From contig NZ_JAAIIJ010000021.1 of NCBI RefSeq assembly GCF_012932445.1, positions 62,001-126,000 on the forward strand: a stretch of DNA of 64,000 bases, written 5' to 3'. The stretch comes from Bifidobacterium panos. GTDB taxonomy: Bacteria > Actinomycetota > Actinomycetes > Actinomycetales > Bifidobacteriaceae. Positions 53,938-63,111 of the stretch are shown here, one piece after another. The translations under genes were made by a program, and so were the position numbers. The stretch's first letter is position 1, and the number at the start of each line of letters is the position of its first letter. Below the pieces are notes generated by a model. It saw only the letters and a list, made by a program, of their open reading frames with translations, made no database searches and was not told where the DNA came from.

Positions 53938-55254
53938 TTACTGGTTTTCGAGCAGACCGACCATATAGATCGGCAAATAAGTCACTTTGCCCGCGATCTC
54001 GACGTTTCCCGGGCCGAGCACCAAGCCTTCCTCGATATGGAAGTTCGGTTCGGCCAGGACGTTGTTGAGCGCGCGGTGCACCTTGTAGTTCTTCCCGGAC
54101 TTCACCTCTATGGGAATCACCCTGTCATTGCGATCCTGAATGAGAAAATCCAACTCGCCCAAGCGCTTGCTGTTGTAGTAATACAGGCTTTGGAAGCCGT
54201 GCGCCGCCAGCTCTTGCGCCACCACGTTCTCGTAGATTCCGCCGTAGTTCACATTGTCATCGCCGCTGAGGATATTCAAAGCCGTGGAATTGAGATACGC
54301 GCCGGTCAGCAGCCCGACGTCGGAATAGAACAGCTTGAACAGATTGCGCTCCTTGGACATCTCCAATGGCTTGCGCGGCTCATCCACGTTATAGGCGGGC
54401 AGGGCCACATTCGCGGCGGCCAGCCAGTCGAAATCCCCGGCCATGGCTTTGAAACGCGCGCCTTTGCCGACTTTGGCGAATGTGAAGCGCTTGTTGGGAT
54501 TGTTCAACTCGCTCGGCACCAAATCATAAATGGTTTTGATATGCAAGCGGTCCGCCTTGGCCGCATATTGGCTGATGTCACGGCGGTACGCGCGCTTGAT
54601 ATCTTCCTGCATGGTGCGCACGTCCAATATGCTGCCGCTCTGCTGAAAAGACGCGACTACGGCTGGCATGCCGCCGATAACGAGATACTGGCGGAAGAGG
54701 TCCATCATTTTCTCGTGGACAAAGGCGTCCACCGGCTCGCGCTTCGCCAGGCACTCGCGAAGCATGGCGAATACGTCTTCGCCGACGTCCCGGCTCCAGC
54801 AAAACTCCTCAAAATCGAGCGGGAACATGGGCACTTCGCTTTGGTAACCCACAGGCACGGAACGAATGTCCTCCAGTTCAACGCCGAGCAGCGAGCCGGA
54901 CATCACGAAATCGAAACGCCCATCGTCAACCAGGAACTTGATGGCCGTGGCCGCTTCCTTGCAGGCCTGAATCTCATCGAGGAAGACAAGCGTCTCACCG
55001 GGAACCAGCGGATGGCCAGCCGCGAGCTCCAGGCGCATGATCATGTTCTGGACGTCTCGCTGCCCTTCGAACGCTTGTGCCAAATCCGGCTGCTCAATGA
55101 AGTTCAGCTCAACGAAGTTGGCATAATGCCGGTGCGCGAATTCACGCACCAAGTAGGTTTTGCCGACTTGCCGCGCGCCGGTGACCAACAATGCTGTGCG
55201 AGATGAGGAGGCATGCCATGCTTCAAGCTGGTTCATTGCCTTCCTGCGCAGCAT
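53938..55254 (-). CDS. AAA ATPase with DUF4143 domain, downstream of a 32-bp repeat array
   Basis: 438 residues. Walker A VTGARQVGKTYLVREFA (about 24-40), Walker B ETLVFLDEIQACKEAATAIK, sensor FDFVMSGSLLGVELEDI, then FPLDFEEFCWSRDVGED and YLVIGGMPAVVASF, and the C-terminal GELDFLIQDRNDRVIPIEVK with an intact E-x-D...E-x-K nuclease-like motif. ATG 55254 has AGGAGG six bases upstream. The five-unit 32-bp array begins 65 bp before the start. The family role is unknown; the layout suggests autoregulation. Confidence 0.88.
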   Translation of the reverse strand: MLRRKAMNQLEAWHASSSRTALLVTGARQVGKTYLVREFAHRHYANFVELNFIEQPDLAQAFEGQRDVQNMIMRLELAAGHPLVPGETLVFLDEIQACKEAATAIKFLVDDGRFDFVMSGSLLGVELEDIRSVPVGYQSEVPMFPLDFEEFCWSRDVGEDVFAMLRECLAKREPVDAFVHEKMMDLFRQYLVIGGMPAVVASFQQSGSILDVRTMQEDIKRAYRRDISQYAAKADRLHIKTIYDLVPSELNNPNKRFTFAKVGKGARFKAMAGDFDWLAAANVALPAYNVDEPRKPLEMSKERNLFKLFYSDVGLLTGAYLNSTALNILSGDDNVNYGGIYENVVAQELAAHGFQSLYYYNSKRLGELDFLIQDRNDRVIPIEVKSGKNYKVHRALNNVLAEPNFHIEEGLVLGPGNVEIAGKVTYLPIYMVGLLENQ

Positions 55255-55318
55255 GGTCGTCCTCCTAAGCTCACTTGCGTGTTTTTCGCATTATTCCGCT
55301 TGATAACACACCCTATTG

Positions 55319-55460
55319 TACATTTTTCCAACCTGTTTGATGCCTGTTTTTACATTTTTCCAACCCGTTTACTGACTGTTTTTACATTTTTCCAACCTAT
55401 TTAGTGCCTGTTCTTACATTTTTCCAACCCGTTTACTGACGAATCCTACATTTTTCCAAC
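55319..55460. repeat. Five-unit array with exact 32-bp period upstream of an ATPase gene
   Basis: TACATTTTTCCAAC starts at 55319, 55351, 55383, 55415 and 55447. The 18-base parts between are also related (CCGTTTACTGACTGTTTT and CTATTTAGTGCCTGTTCT, for example), so it is a tandem repeat and not a CRISPR array. The period is close to three helical turns. On the gene's strand the unit is GTTGGAAAAATGTA. Confidence 0.88.
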
Positions 55461-55564
55461 TCAGGGGACTTCGCCGCCAGCCGCTGGAACCGGGTCATAT
55501 CGCGCGCTGCCTGACAAGCTCACACATCATCGGCAGTCACAATGCGCAACAAACCTCAAAGTCG

Positions 55565-55638
55565 ATCCATGTACAGAATGTGGAGTATAGGTATCAATTT
55601 GCGTTCTGTAATGGAGATTGTGGAGTATACTCCTCAAT
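55565..55638 (+). promoter_or_regulatory. Promoter/operator of the next ATPase gene, probably leaderless
   Basis: TGTGGAGTAT occurs at about 55580 and 55619, the second inside the perfect 12-bp palindrome GGAGTATACTCC (55622-55633). TATACT (55626-55631) ends seven bases before the ATG, as expected of a -10 box for a leaderless message. A CAGAATG/CGTTCTG inverted pair lies upstream. Confidence 0.55.
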
Positions 55639-56895
55639 ATGGCGAATGAAACGAACGCGGAGACCGCCGACAAAGCGCGGCTCATCGAGCGACCCGAGCT
55701 GCTGGCCGACGTACTCAGGCACAAAGGCACCAAAGAGGTCAAGGTGCTGACGGGCGTGCGCCGTTGCGGGAAGTCGACGCTGCTGGGCATGGTGGCGAGC
55801 GAACTGCGCGCGCAGGGAACGCCCGAGCGCAACATCTTCATCAAGCGTTTCGACGACTTCGACGTCCCCCTCGGCTACAGCGCGGACGACTTATATGAGC
55901 AGCTGCGGCAATTCGCCGAGAATGCCGACAGTTCCAGCCCCCTGTATGTCTTTCTGGACGAGATACAGGACGTGCCGCAGTGGGAACTGGTGGTGCGCCG
56001 CTTGCACACCAGAGCCGAAACGGACGTGTACATCACCGGTTCGAACTCGCGTCTGCTCTCCGGTGATCTGGCCACCTACCTTGCGGGCCGGTACGTCGAA
56101 ATACCCGTGTTTCCGCTTTCTTTCAAGGAATACCAGACCATATCTTGGGTGCCTGCCGACCCAGCCGAAGCGCTTGCGTCATATATGCAGTTCGGCGGCA
56201 TGCCCGGCCTGTTCGCGCACGGATCGCCCAACGAGACAGAGGCGCGCGAAATCCTGGAAGGCATCTATCAATCCATCGTCGTCAAGGACGTGGCCGAACG
56301 GAACAACATCCGCGACCTCGCCTCGCTCGGGAAAGTCAGCCGCTACCTGTTCGCCACGTCGGGCAACCTGTTTTCCGTGCGCAACGTCGCCAACACCATG
56401 AACAGCGCGGGCACCGCCATCAGCGCCAAGACCGTGGACGCGCAGATCAGCGCGCTGGAAAATGCCTACGTCATCTACCGGGCCGAACAGACCGGGGTGG
56501 GCGGCAAGCGGGTGCTGCGCCCCACGAACAAGTACTATCCGATGGACAACGGCTTGCGCAATCTCGCGAACAATTTCAAAGCCGCCGACCTCGGGGCGCA
56601 GCTGGAGGGCGTGATCTACATGGAGCTCAAACGGCGCGGATTCACCGTGAGCGTCGGCGACAACGGGCGCGAGGAAATCGACTTCGTGGCCAAGCGAGGC
56701 GCGCAAAAGCACTACATCCAGGTCGCCGCTTCCATGCTGGACGAGAGCACGCGCGCCCGCGAGCTGCGGCCTTTGCGTGCGCTGCGCGACTCGTTCCCGC
56801 GCACGGTTATCACGCTCGACCCCTTCTCCACCGGCCTGACGGAAGACGGCATACGCATCGCGCGCGCCACCGAATGGCTCACAAACCAGAGCTGA
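55639..56895 (+). CDS. AAA ATPase with DUF4143 domain, altered nuclease-like motif
   Basis: 418 residues. Walker A VLTGVRRCGKSTLLGMVASE, Walker B SPLYVFLDEIQDVPQWELVV, sensor DVYITGSNSRLLSGDLATYL, VFPLSFKEYQ and the family middle part, then EEIDFVAKRGAQKHYIQVAA at the C-terminus. Here the E-x-K of the nuclease-like motif reads Q-V-A, so catalysis of that type is unlikely; this is usual for one branch of the family. The start ATG 55639 has no ribosome site and follows a -10 box closely. The end of its gene occurs again in the hybrid fragment at 51753-51880. Confidence 0.87.
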   Translation: MANETNAETADKARLIERPELLADVLRHKGTKEVKVLTGVRRCGKSTLLGMVASELRAQGTPERNIFIKRFDDFDVPLGYSADDLYEQLRQFAENADSSSPLYVFLDEIQDVPQWELVVRRLHTRAETDVYITGSNSRLLSGDLATYLAGRYVEIPVFPLSFKEYQTISWVPADPAEALASYMQFGGMPGLFAHGSPNETEAREILEGIYQSIVVKDVAERNNIRDLASLGKVSRYLFATSGNLFSVRNVANTMNSAGTAISAKTVDAQISALENAYVIYRAEQTGVGGKRVLRPTNKYYPMDNGLRNLANNFKAADLGAQLEGVIYMELKRRGFTVSVGDNGREEIDFVAKRGAQKHYIQVAASMLDESTRARELRPLRALRDSFPRTVITLDPFSTGLTEDGIRIARATEWLTNQS

Positions 56896-56944
56896 GAGAA
56901 ACGCCTCGCTACGGTCGTTTCATGCTGCGCCATGCACAGCACGG

Positions 56945-57027
56945 CCAAACCCGAAAGTAAAATCGCGCCAAACCCGAAAGTGAAAACGAGCCAAATCCGA
57001 AAGTAAATTCGCGCCAAACCCGAAAGT
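56945..57027. repeat. Four-unit array with exact 23-bp period upstream of an ATPase gene
   Basis: CCAAACCCGAAAGT starts at 56945, 56968, 56991 (one change) and 57014. The 9-base spacers are related (AAAATCGCG, GAAAACGAG, AAATTCGCG). The array ends 34 bp before the start codon of the gene. The period is about 2.2 turns, unlike the other arrays. Confidence 0.88.
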
Positions 57028-57060
57028 GGGCTATGGTTGACTTCAATGAAAGGAGGCGTA

Positions 57061-58341
57061 ATGGCTTATATTCCAAGGCTTATAGAGGAGACGCTCACCG
57101 CGAAGCTTGCCAGGTCGGGCGCGGTATTGGTTCGAGGGCCCAAATGGTGCGGGAAGACTTCCACCTGCGAGCAGTTCGCCAAGAGCACATTGCGGATGCG
57201 AGACCCTGATGCCTATGCCTCGAATATGGAAGCGGCAAACGTGCGCCCCTCACTCCTGCTCCGTGGGGATCGTCCGCGACTGATCGACGAATGGCAAGTC
57301 GCGCCTGTGTTGTGGGATGCGGTAATCAACGAAGTTGATGTTTCTGGTGGCGAACCCGGCCAGTTTCTGCTCACCGGTTCCGCGACTCCCGTCAATTTCG
57401 CAAAAGACGACGAAACCAAGCCCAAGCACACGGGAACCGGCCGCATCGCGCGCGTTGATATGGACACCTTCTCTTTGGAAGAATCCGCTGACTCGTCAAA
57501 GGAAGTGAGTCTCGCCGCCTTGTTCGGCGGAGCGCAGGCGGTCGAAGGCGCTTCTGATATAACCGTGGAACGATACGCCGAGCTGATTTGTGCCGGCGGA
57601 TGGCCAGCACCCATCGCCCGAAAGTCATTGAACACCGCAATAGCGTCGGACTACATTGATTCGCTATGCGATGCCGACATTTCCGAAGCGAGCGACAGCG
57701 CGTTGGACCCGGATCGCGCCCATGCATTGCTCCGCTCAATCGCCCGCAACAGCTCCCAGGAGGCTTCCGTATCCACGTTGCTTGCAGACGTCCGAAGCGT
57801 TGGCGTCGCAATGAGCGAACCCACGCTGCGTGTGTATCTGAATGCCCTGAAACGACTATTCGTTGTGGAGAATCTAAAGGCGTGGGCGCCGGCATTGCGC
57901 TCTCGCACGCCTTTGCGTTCCTCGGAAACTTGGCATTTATGCGACCCCTCTCTTGCGGCGGCCGCGCTTGAGGCCAATCCGGACGCGCTGTTGTCTGATC
58001 TGGTCACCATGGGGTATCTGTTCGAATCGCTATGCATTCGAGACCTTCGCATTTACGCCCGAACACTTGACGGCAGGATTTTCCACTATCGCGACAAGAC
58101 TGGTCTGGAAGCCGACGCAATCGTTCGGCTTAACAATGGCAGCTGGGGCGCGGTGGAAGTCAAGCTGGGGGGTGAGCAGCGTATAGAGGAGGGTGCCCAG
58201 CACTTGCTTGCGTTGGCGAAAAAGGTTGACAGCAAGGCCTCGGGAAGCCCTCGATTCCTCATGGTGCTCACCGGTGGGCGATACGCCTACACGCGCCCTG
58301 ATGGGGTTCACGTGGTGCCGCTCGGATGCCTCGCCCACTAG
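57061..58341 (+). CDS. AAA ATPase with DUF4143 domain, downstream of a 23-bp repeat array
   Basis: 426 residues. Walker A VLVRGPKWCGKTSTCEQFAK, Walker B region RPRLIDEWQVAPVLWDAVIN, sensor GQFLLTGSATPVNFAKD, then a middle part with GGWPAPIARKSLN, and GLEADAIVRLNNGSWGAVEV with KLGG, an intact E-x-D...E-x-K motif. It is from a different branch than the two ATPases before it. ATG 57061 has AAAGGAGG five bases upstream, an excellent site. The 23-bp array lies directly upstream and probably includes or overlaps the promoter. Confidence 0.88.
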   Translation: MAYIPRLIEETLTAKLARSGAVLVRGPKWCGKTSTCEQFAKSTLRMRDPDAYASNMEAANVRPSLLLRGDRPRLIDEWQVAPVLWDAVINEVDVSGGEPGQFLLTGSATPVNFAKDDETKPKHTGTGRIARVDMDTFSLEESADSSKEVSLAALFGGAQAVEGASDITVERYAELICAGGWPAPIARKSLNTAIASDYIDSLCDADISEASDSALDPDRAHALLRSIARNSSQEASVSTLLADVRSVGVAMSEPTLRVYLNALKRLFVVENLKAWAPALRSRTPLRSSETWHLCDPSLAAAALEANPDALLSDLVTMGYLFESLCIRDLRIYARTLDGRIFHYRDKTGLEADAIVRLNNGSWGAVEVKLGGEQRIEEGAQHLLALAKKVDSKASGSPRFLMVLTGGRYAYTRPDGVHVVPLGCLAH

Positions 58342-58479
58342 GGATCGTAGGGATCGTCCACTAGGTATGGGCCGCGTTTGGTAAGAATGCGCGCGACATG
58401 ACCGCACCCCCGTAATAGCCCCTGGTCGGGTATTCTGGAGAGGCACCGTTTCACCAGATGTCTTGTAAGGATGGGCACC

Positions 58480-61400
58480 ATGCGCGCAAACGTTCGACCC
58501 CGCCACAATATCTCTTTTGCAGGCCGATGCTTTGCCACGCTTGTTGCAGCGACGGCACTGCTTGCCGCGCTGTTCGCCACCCAGACGGCGCAAGCGGCAA
58601 CTCCGACGCTGGCGGCGAATCCCAACACGGCGAATCTGGTGTTGGTCGCTCGTTTTTCCGACGAGACGGCGCGCAATACGTATAACGAGACGGCGCAAGG
58701 CTCAACCAGAACGCGCTGGGACGCCATGATGGATGGCTTCAACTCCATCACCGCCACCACGGGCTCGTTCCGCAACTACATTGCCAATGCCTCGCTCGGC
58801 AAGCTCAATGTGCTGAGTGTGTTCCCCCAAAATCAAGGCAATGGGGCGGTGACGTACCTCGATCTCGACATCCCGTCGGACCAATGCAACAACAATGATG
58901 CCGTGATGATCGCCGTCGAGTCCGCCATGAAGAAGCAGTTCCCCGACTGGAAGGCCGACCCGACAGCGAATCTTGAGCGCGACGGCGAAGATAAAGATTA
59001 CATCGATAACGTCATGATCATTCTGGACACCGCCCGCAGCGATATGCGCTCACGCAAAGCGAGCATGTCCGGCCAGGTTTCGATTGGCGGACTTCGCGTG
59101 GGCGATTTTGAGCTGGTTGGATATTCCGGAACCGCTTCACTGGACGGTACGCCCGTGCACGAATACCTGCACGCTCGCGGCGCGCTCGACCTGTATCGCA
59201 ACGACGGCGGCGCGTCGGATCCGAAGCTCGCCACCCGCTGGGACATCATGTCGACGGCCTATCCCTCCCTGATGCCGCTGGCCATTACAGCCAAAGACGC
59301 CGGTTTCATCGATTCCATCGATACGGTTAGCTCCGGCAGATACACATTGAAAACTTACGTTTCCGGGGAACGGCATGCCGTTGCGTTCAAGTCACCGCTG
59401 AATGAGGATGAGTATTTCGTCGCCGAATACCGTCAGGGTGATGTGGCCGGCATCAACGGCTATCTTACGGACCGGTGCATCGGCGGCAAGTCATACAGCA
59501 GCGTGAACGACACCACCTATAACGGCATCATCGTATATCGAGTTAATTCCAAATACGGCCCGACCGGTGCCGAGCCAAGCGGCAATACCCAATACGATTA
59601 TGTGTATGTGTTCCGCCCCGGGGACCAGCCCACGCAAGACTCTCCGGGGGGCTCCGGCGTGGGCGATATCCAGAACGCCAATCTGCAAACCGGCGAATCC
59701 ATCGGCAGTACGGAAACCTCGGACGGCGTGGCGGATCATGCGATTGTCTATTCGAACGGCGTCAATTCGCGCATTGTGCTCGACGTCGTGAGCATGGCTG
59801 ACGGTTCGGCAACCATCGATCTGAAGATTCCCGACTATTCCGATCAGTCCTTGTGGACCACCGAAAAGGGGCCGAACAGCGCGACGAGCGTGAACATCTC
59901 CAGCACCGATCCGTCGCTCACCGCCGCCGGCAAAACGTTATGGGGTGTGCTTCCGGACTTCAATTCCGTCAAGGTCGTCACCTCCACCGGCAGCGGCTGG
60001 GTCGAGAACACCACGGCGGCCAACGGTATGACGGCGGCGTCTGCGACCTCCCATAACACCAATGCGGTGCTCACCGGCCTGAGCGGTTCGAAGATTCTTG
60101 TGCGCACCCAATCCGGCGGTTCGTGGGTTGACAAGACTATTGACGGCTCATTCGTCTCCGCGCGGTCGGTCAGCCGAAGCGGTGGTTTATACACATTGGG
60201 GTTCTCGCAATCGAACAAATCCGTGAGCGTGTACCGCACCGATGGCGATGTGCGGCAACTGGGCAGTGCCATTAGCGGCCAATACATCAACGACGCCATC
60301 ATGCTCGACGGCACGCACCTCGCCGTCGTCGACTTTTTCAGCAACGCCTTGCAGCTGTACACATTGACGGATAACACATGGGTGCTTTCGCAGACCATTT
60401 CCTACAATCATCGAACGCTGAGCAGCGCCACCGCAGGCGGCAAAACGCTTCTGTTTGCGACTTCCTCAAGCGGCGGCAAAATCTACTCTTTCGACGGGAA
60501 TAAGCTTGCTGAAGCGACCGGCAGTGCGCCGCGTTTCGGGGACACTGGTGCGCTTTCGTCCGACGGCGCGGCGTTCTATATGACCTACACGGCGACGGGT
60601 GCCGGCAATGTCACCTCGGTTGTGTGCGCAACATCAAAGGACGGCGTCACGTGGAGCCAGCTTGGCGAGAATGTCATGCAGCCCGCATACAACACCTCCA
60701 GCGCGGAGGTGCTGTCGGGCAAGGCTTTCGTGCTCGCCGGAACGTCTTCGTCGTTCCAGCTTAAAAGCCATGCGATAGAAGATACGCCGGAGCCTGAGCC
60801 TGTTAAGGTGGAGCCTCCGGTGGCCAAGTCGGGTTTGGTGTATAACGGCAAGTCGCAGACGGGCGTGGATAGCGCCACGGGCTATACGTTGAGTGGGCAG
60901 TCGGCTACGAATGCGGGCTCGTATACGGCTACGGCGACGCTGACCGAGGGGTATGTGTGGAGCGACGGTTCCAGCGTAGCCAAGAAGATCGCTTGGTCTA
61001 TTGCCAAGGCGAAGCCGCCGTATACGGTGCCCTCCAACTTGAGCGGTGTGCAGGGTGGCAAGCTTTCCAGTGTGAAGCTGCCTTCCGGCTGGGCGTGGAA
61101 AGCTCCCAGCACGGTGTTGTCGAAGACCGGCAAGCAGCAGTACGATGCGGTCTACACGCCCGAGGACACGGGCAACTACACGACGGTCGCGCAGAAGCTG
61201 ACGGTCAACGTCACGGCCAAACCCACGCCTGCCCCTGTTAAGGTGGAGCCTCCGGTGGCCAAGTCTGGTTTGGTGTATAACGGCAAGTCGCAGACGGGCG
61301 TGAACGGCGCCACGGGTTATACGCTTAGTGGGCAGACGGCTACGAATGCGGGTTCGTATACGGCGACGGCGACGCTGGCCAAGGGGTATGTGTGGAGCGA

Positions 61401-63012
61401 CGGTTCGAGCGCGGCCAAGAAGATCACTTGGTCCATCGGCAAGGCGAAGCCGTCGTACACCACGCCGTCCAACCTAAGTGCGGTGCAGGGCAGTAAGCTT
61501 TCCGACGTGAAGCTGCCTTCCGGCTGGACGTGGAAGAGCCCCGCCACGGTGCTCTCCAAGACCGGCAGCCAGCAGTATGATGCGGTTTACACGCCGGGGG
61601 ACACGCGCAATTACACGACTGTCGCGCAGAAGCTGACGGTCAATGTCACGGCCAAGTCCACGTCTGCCCTTGTTAAGGTGAAGGCTCCGACGGCTAAGTC
61701 GGGTTTGGTGTATAACGGCAAGTCGCAGACGGGTGTGAACGGTGCGACGGGTTATACGTTGAGTGGGCAGACTGCTACGAATGCTGGTTCGTATACGGCG
61801 ACGGCGACGCTGGCCAAGGGGTATGTGTGGAGTGACGGTTCCAGCGGCGTCAAGAAGATCGGCTGGTCCATCGGCAAGGCGAAGCCGTCGTATACCACGC
61901 CGTCCAACCTAAGTGCGGTGCAGGGTGGCAAGCTTTCCGGTGTGAAGCTGCCTTCCGGCTGGAAGTGGAAGAATTCCGATACGGTGTTGTCGAAGACCGG
62001 TAAGCAGCAGTATGATGCGGTTTACACGCCGGGGGACACGCGCAACTATACGACTGTCGCGCAGAAGCTGACGGTCAATGTCACCGCCAAGTCGTCGTCG
62101 CGACCTCAGTTGCAGCGCTTGGCCGGGGACACGCGTTATGACACAATGGCCCGTTTGGTTGCCACGGCGTTCCCGAAGACTTCGGGCACGGTGGTTGTGG
62201 CCAACGGCGGCAACTATCCCGACGCGCTGTCCGCGTCCGGCCTGGCCGGCGTGCTAGGCGCGCCGATTGTGTTGACGGATTCGGGTTCCCTGTCGGATCA
62301 GGCGGCCGCGCAGCTCAAGCGGCTCAGGCCGTCGAGGATCGTGATCGCGGGCGGCACCGCGGCGATTTCCTCGCGCGTTGAATCCCAGTTGCGTGGGTAT
62401 GCGAAGAGTGTGGAGCGTCAGGCGGGTTCGACGCGGTATGACACGTCGTACAAGTTGTATGCGCGTGGCGGCAAGTCGTGGGGTACGACCGCGATCGTGG
62501 CGACGGGCGCGCACTATGCGGACGCGTTGAGCATCAGCTCGTATGCGTACGCGGCGAAGGCGCCGGTGTTCCTGTGCGACCCGAACACGGGGCTGACCTC
62601 GCAGCAGCGGAGCGCGTTGAACAAGTTCAAGCGCGTGGTGGTGGTCGGCGGCGAGAATGCGGTGCCCTCGCGCCTGGTCAAGGGTCTGCCGGGCTTGACG
62701 CGTTTGTCGGGCAACACACGCTATGACACGAGCGTGGCGATCGCGAAGTGGGTGCAGAAGAACGGTTTGGGCATGAACGGCGTGGTGTACGCCACCGGCG
62801 AGCACTTCGCCGATGCCCTAGCGGCAGGCCCCCTGGCGGGCCGCAACAAGGCTGCCATGCTGCTGGTCGCCAACCCCAGCAGCCCGACCGTGTCGTATTC
62901 GGCCAGCTACCGCGGCAAAGTCTCCAAGGCCTATGTCGCCGGTGGCACCAGCGCCGTGAGCACGGCCACCGCCAACGCCATCGCCGACAAACTCAACATG
63001 AAACGACCGTAG
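58480..63012 (+). CDS. Secreted M6-like metalloprotease with MBG and CWB2 repeats
   Basis: 1510 residues. Signal peptide with FATLVAATALLAALFATQTA ending AQAATP. The M6-like domain (about 30-440) has VHEYLHARGALDLYR near 226, a HExxHxxG...D zinc motif as in immune inhibitor A-type proteases. Residues about 457-767 look like a beta-propeller or similar strand-rich domain (VVTSTGSGWVENTTAANG and related units). Three MBG-like pairs (773-1203) and three CWB2 repeats (1207-1510) anchor it to the wall. ATG 58480 is chosen because AAGGA lies eight bases before it; ATG 58471 overlaps that site. It is the only CWB2 gene on the plus strand. Confidence 0.87.
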   Translation: MRANVRPRHNISFAGRCFATLVAATALLAALFATQTAQAATPTLAANPNTANLVLVARFSDETARNTYNETAQGSTRTRWDAMMDGFNSITATTGSFRNYIANASLGKLNVLSVFPQNQGNGAVTYLDLDIPSDQCNNNDAVMIAVESAMKKQFPDWKADPTANLERDGEDKDYIDNVMIILDTARSDMRSRKASMSGQVSIGGLRVGDFELVGYSGTASLDGTPVHEYLHARGALDLYRNDGGASDPKLATRWDIMSTAYPSLMPLAITAKDAGFIDSIDTVSSGRYTLKTYVSGERHAVAFKSPLNEDEYFVAEYRQGDVAGINGYLTDRCIGGKSYSSVNDTTYNGIIVYRVNSKYGPTGAEPSGNTQYDYVYVFRPGDQPTQDSPGGSGVGDIQNANLQTGESIGSTETSDGVADHAIVYSNGVNSRIVLDVVSMADGSATIDLKIPDYSDQSLWTTEKGPNSATSVNISSTDPSLTAAGKTLWGVLPDFNSVKVVTSTGSGWVENTTAANGMTAASATSHNTNAVLTGLSGSKILVRTQSGGSWVDKTIDGSFVSARSVSRSGGLYTLGFSQSNKSVSVYRTDGDVRQLGSAISGQYINDAIMLDGTHLAVVDFFSNALQLYTLTDNTWVLSQTISYNHRTLSSATAGGKTLLFATSSSGGKIYSFDGNKLAEATGSAPRFGDTGALSSDGAAFYMTYTATGAGNVTSVVCATSKDGVTWSQLGENVMQPAYNTSSAEVLSGKAFVLAGTSSSFQLKSHAIEDTPEPEPVKVEPPVAKSGLVYNGKSQTGVDSATGYTLSGQSATNAGSYTATATLTEGYVWSDGSSVAKKIAWSIAKAKPPYTVPSNLSGVQGGKLSSVKLPSGWAWKAPSTVLSKTGKQQYDAVYTPEDTGNYTTVAQKLTVNVTAKPTPAPVKVEPPVAKSGLVYNGKSQTGVNGATGYTLSGQTATNAGSYTATATLAKGYVWSDGSSAAKKITWSIGKAKPSYTTPSNLSAVQGSKLSDVKLPSGWTWKSPATVLSKTGSQQYDAVYTPGDTRNYTTVAQKLTVNVTAKSTSALVKVKAPTAKSGLVYNGKSQTGVNGATGYTLSGQTATNAGSYTATATLAKGYVWSDGSSGVKKIGWSIGKAKPSYTTPSNLSAVQGGKLSGVKLPSGWKWKNSDTVLSKTGKQQYDAVYTPGDTRNYTTVAQKLTVNVTAKSSSRPQLQRLAGDTRYDTMARLVATAFPKTSGTVVVANGGNYPDALSASGLAGVLGAPIVLTDSGSLSDQAAAQLKRLRPSRIVIAGGTAAISSRVESQLRGYAKSVERQAGSTRYDTSYKLYARGGKSWGTTAIVATGAHYADALSISSYAYAAKAPVFLCDPNTGLTSQQRSALNKFKRVVVVGGENAVPSRLVKGLPGLTRLSGNTRYDTSVAIAKWVQKNGLGMNGVVYATGEHFADALAAGPLAGRNKAAMLLVANPSSPTVSYSASYRGKVSKAYVAGGTSAVSTATANAIADKLNMKRP

Positions 63013-63034
63013 CGGCGCGGCCTGGCCGACTGAA

Positions 63035-63068
63035 GGGGTGTCGTCTCGTTGTCACGGGACGACACCCC
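63035..63068. terminator. Hairpin terminator (shared module, copy 3)
   Basis: GGGGTGTCGTC and GACGACACCCC with a 12-base loop, 22 bp after the stop of the M6-like gene and 43 bp before the stop of the convergent ATPase gene. It may serve both. Confidence 0.75.
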
Positions 63069-63111
63069 TTAGTCGTTGGGCGAGCCCGCCTTCCCGTTTC
63101 GCCCCTGGTTC

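Noticed and set aside
55319-55460. CRISPR array
   Set aside because: The period is CRISPR-like, but the 'spacers' are related to each other, the repeat is 14 bases, and no cas gene is near.
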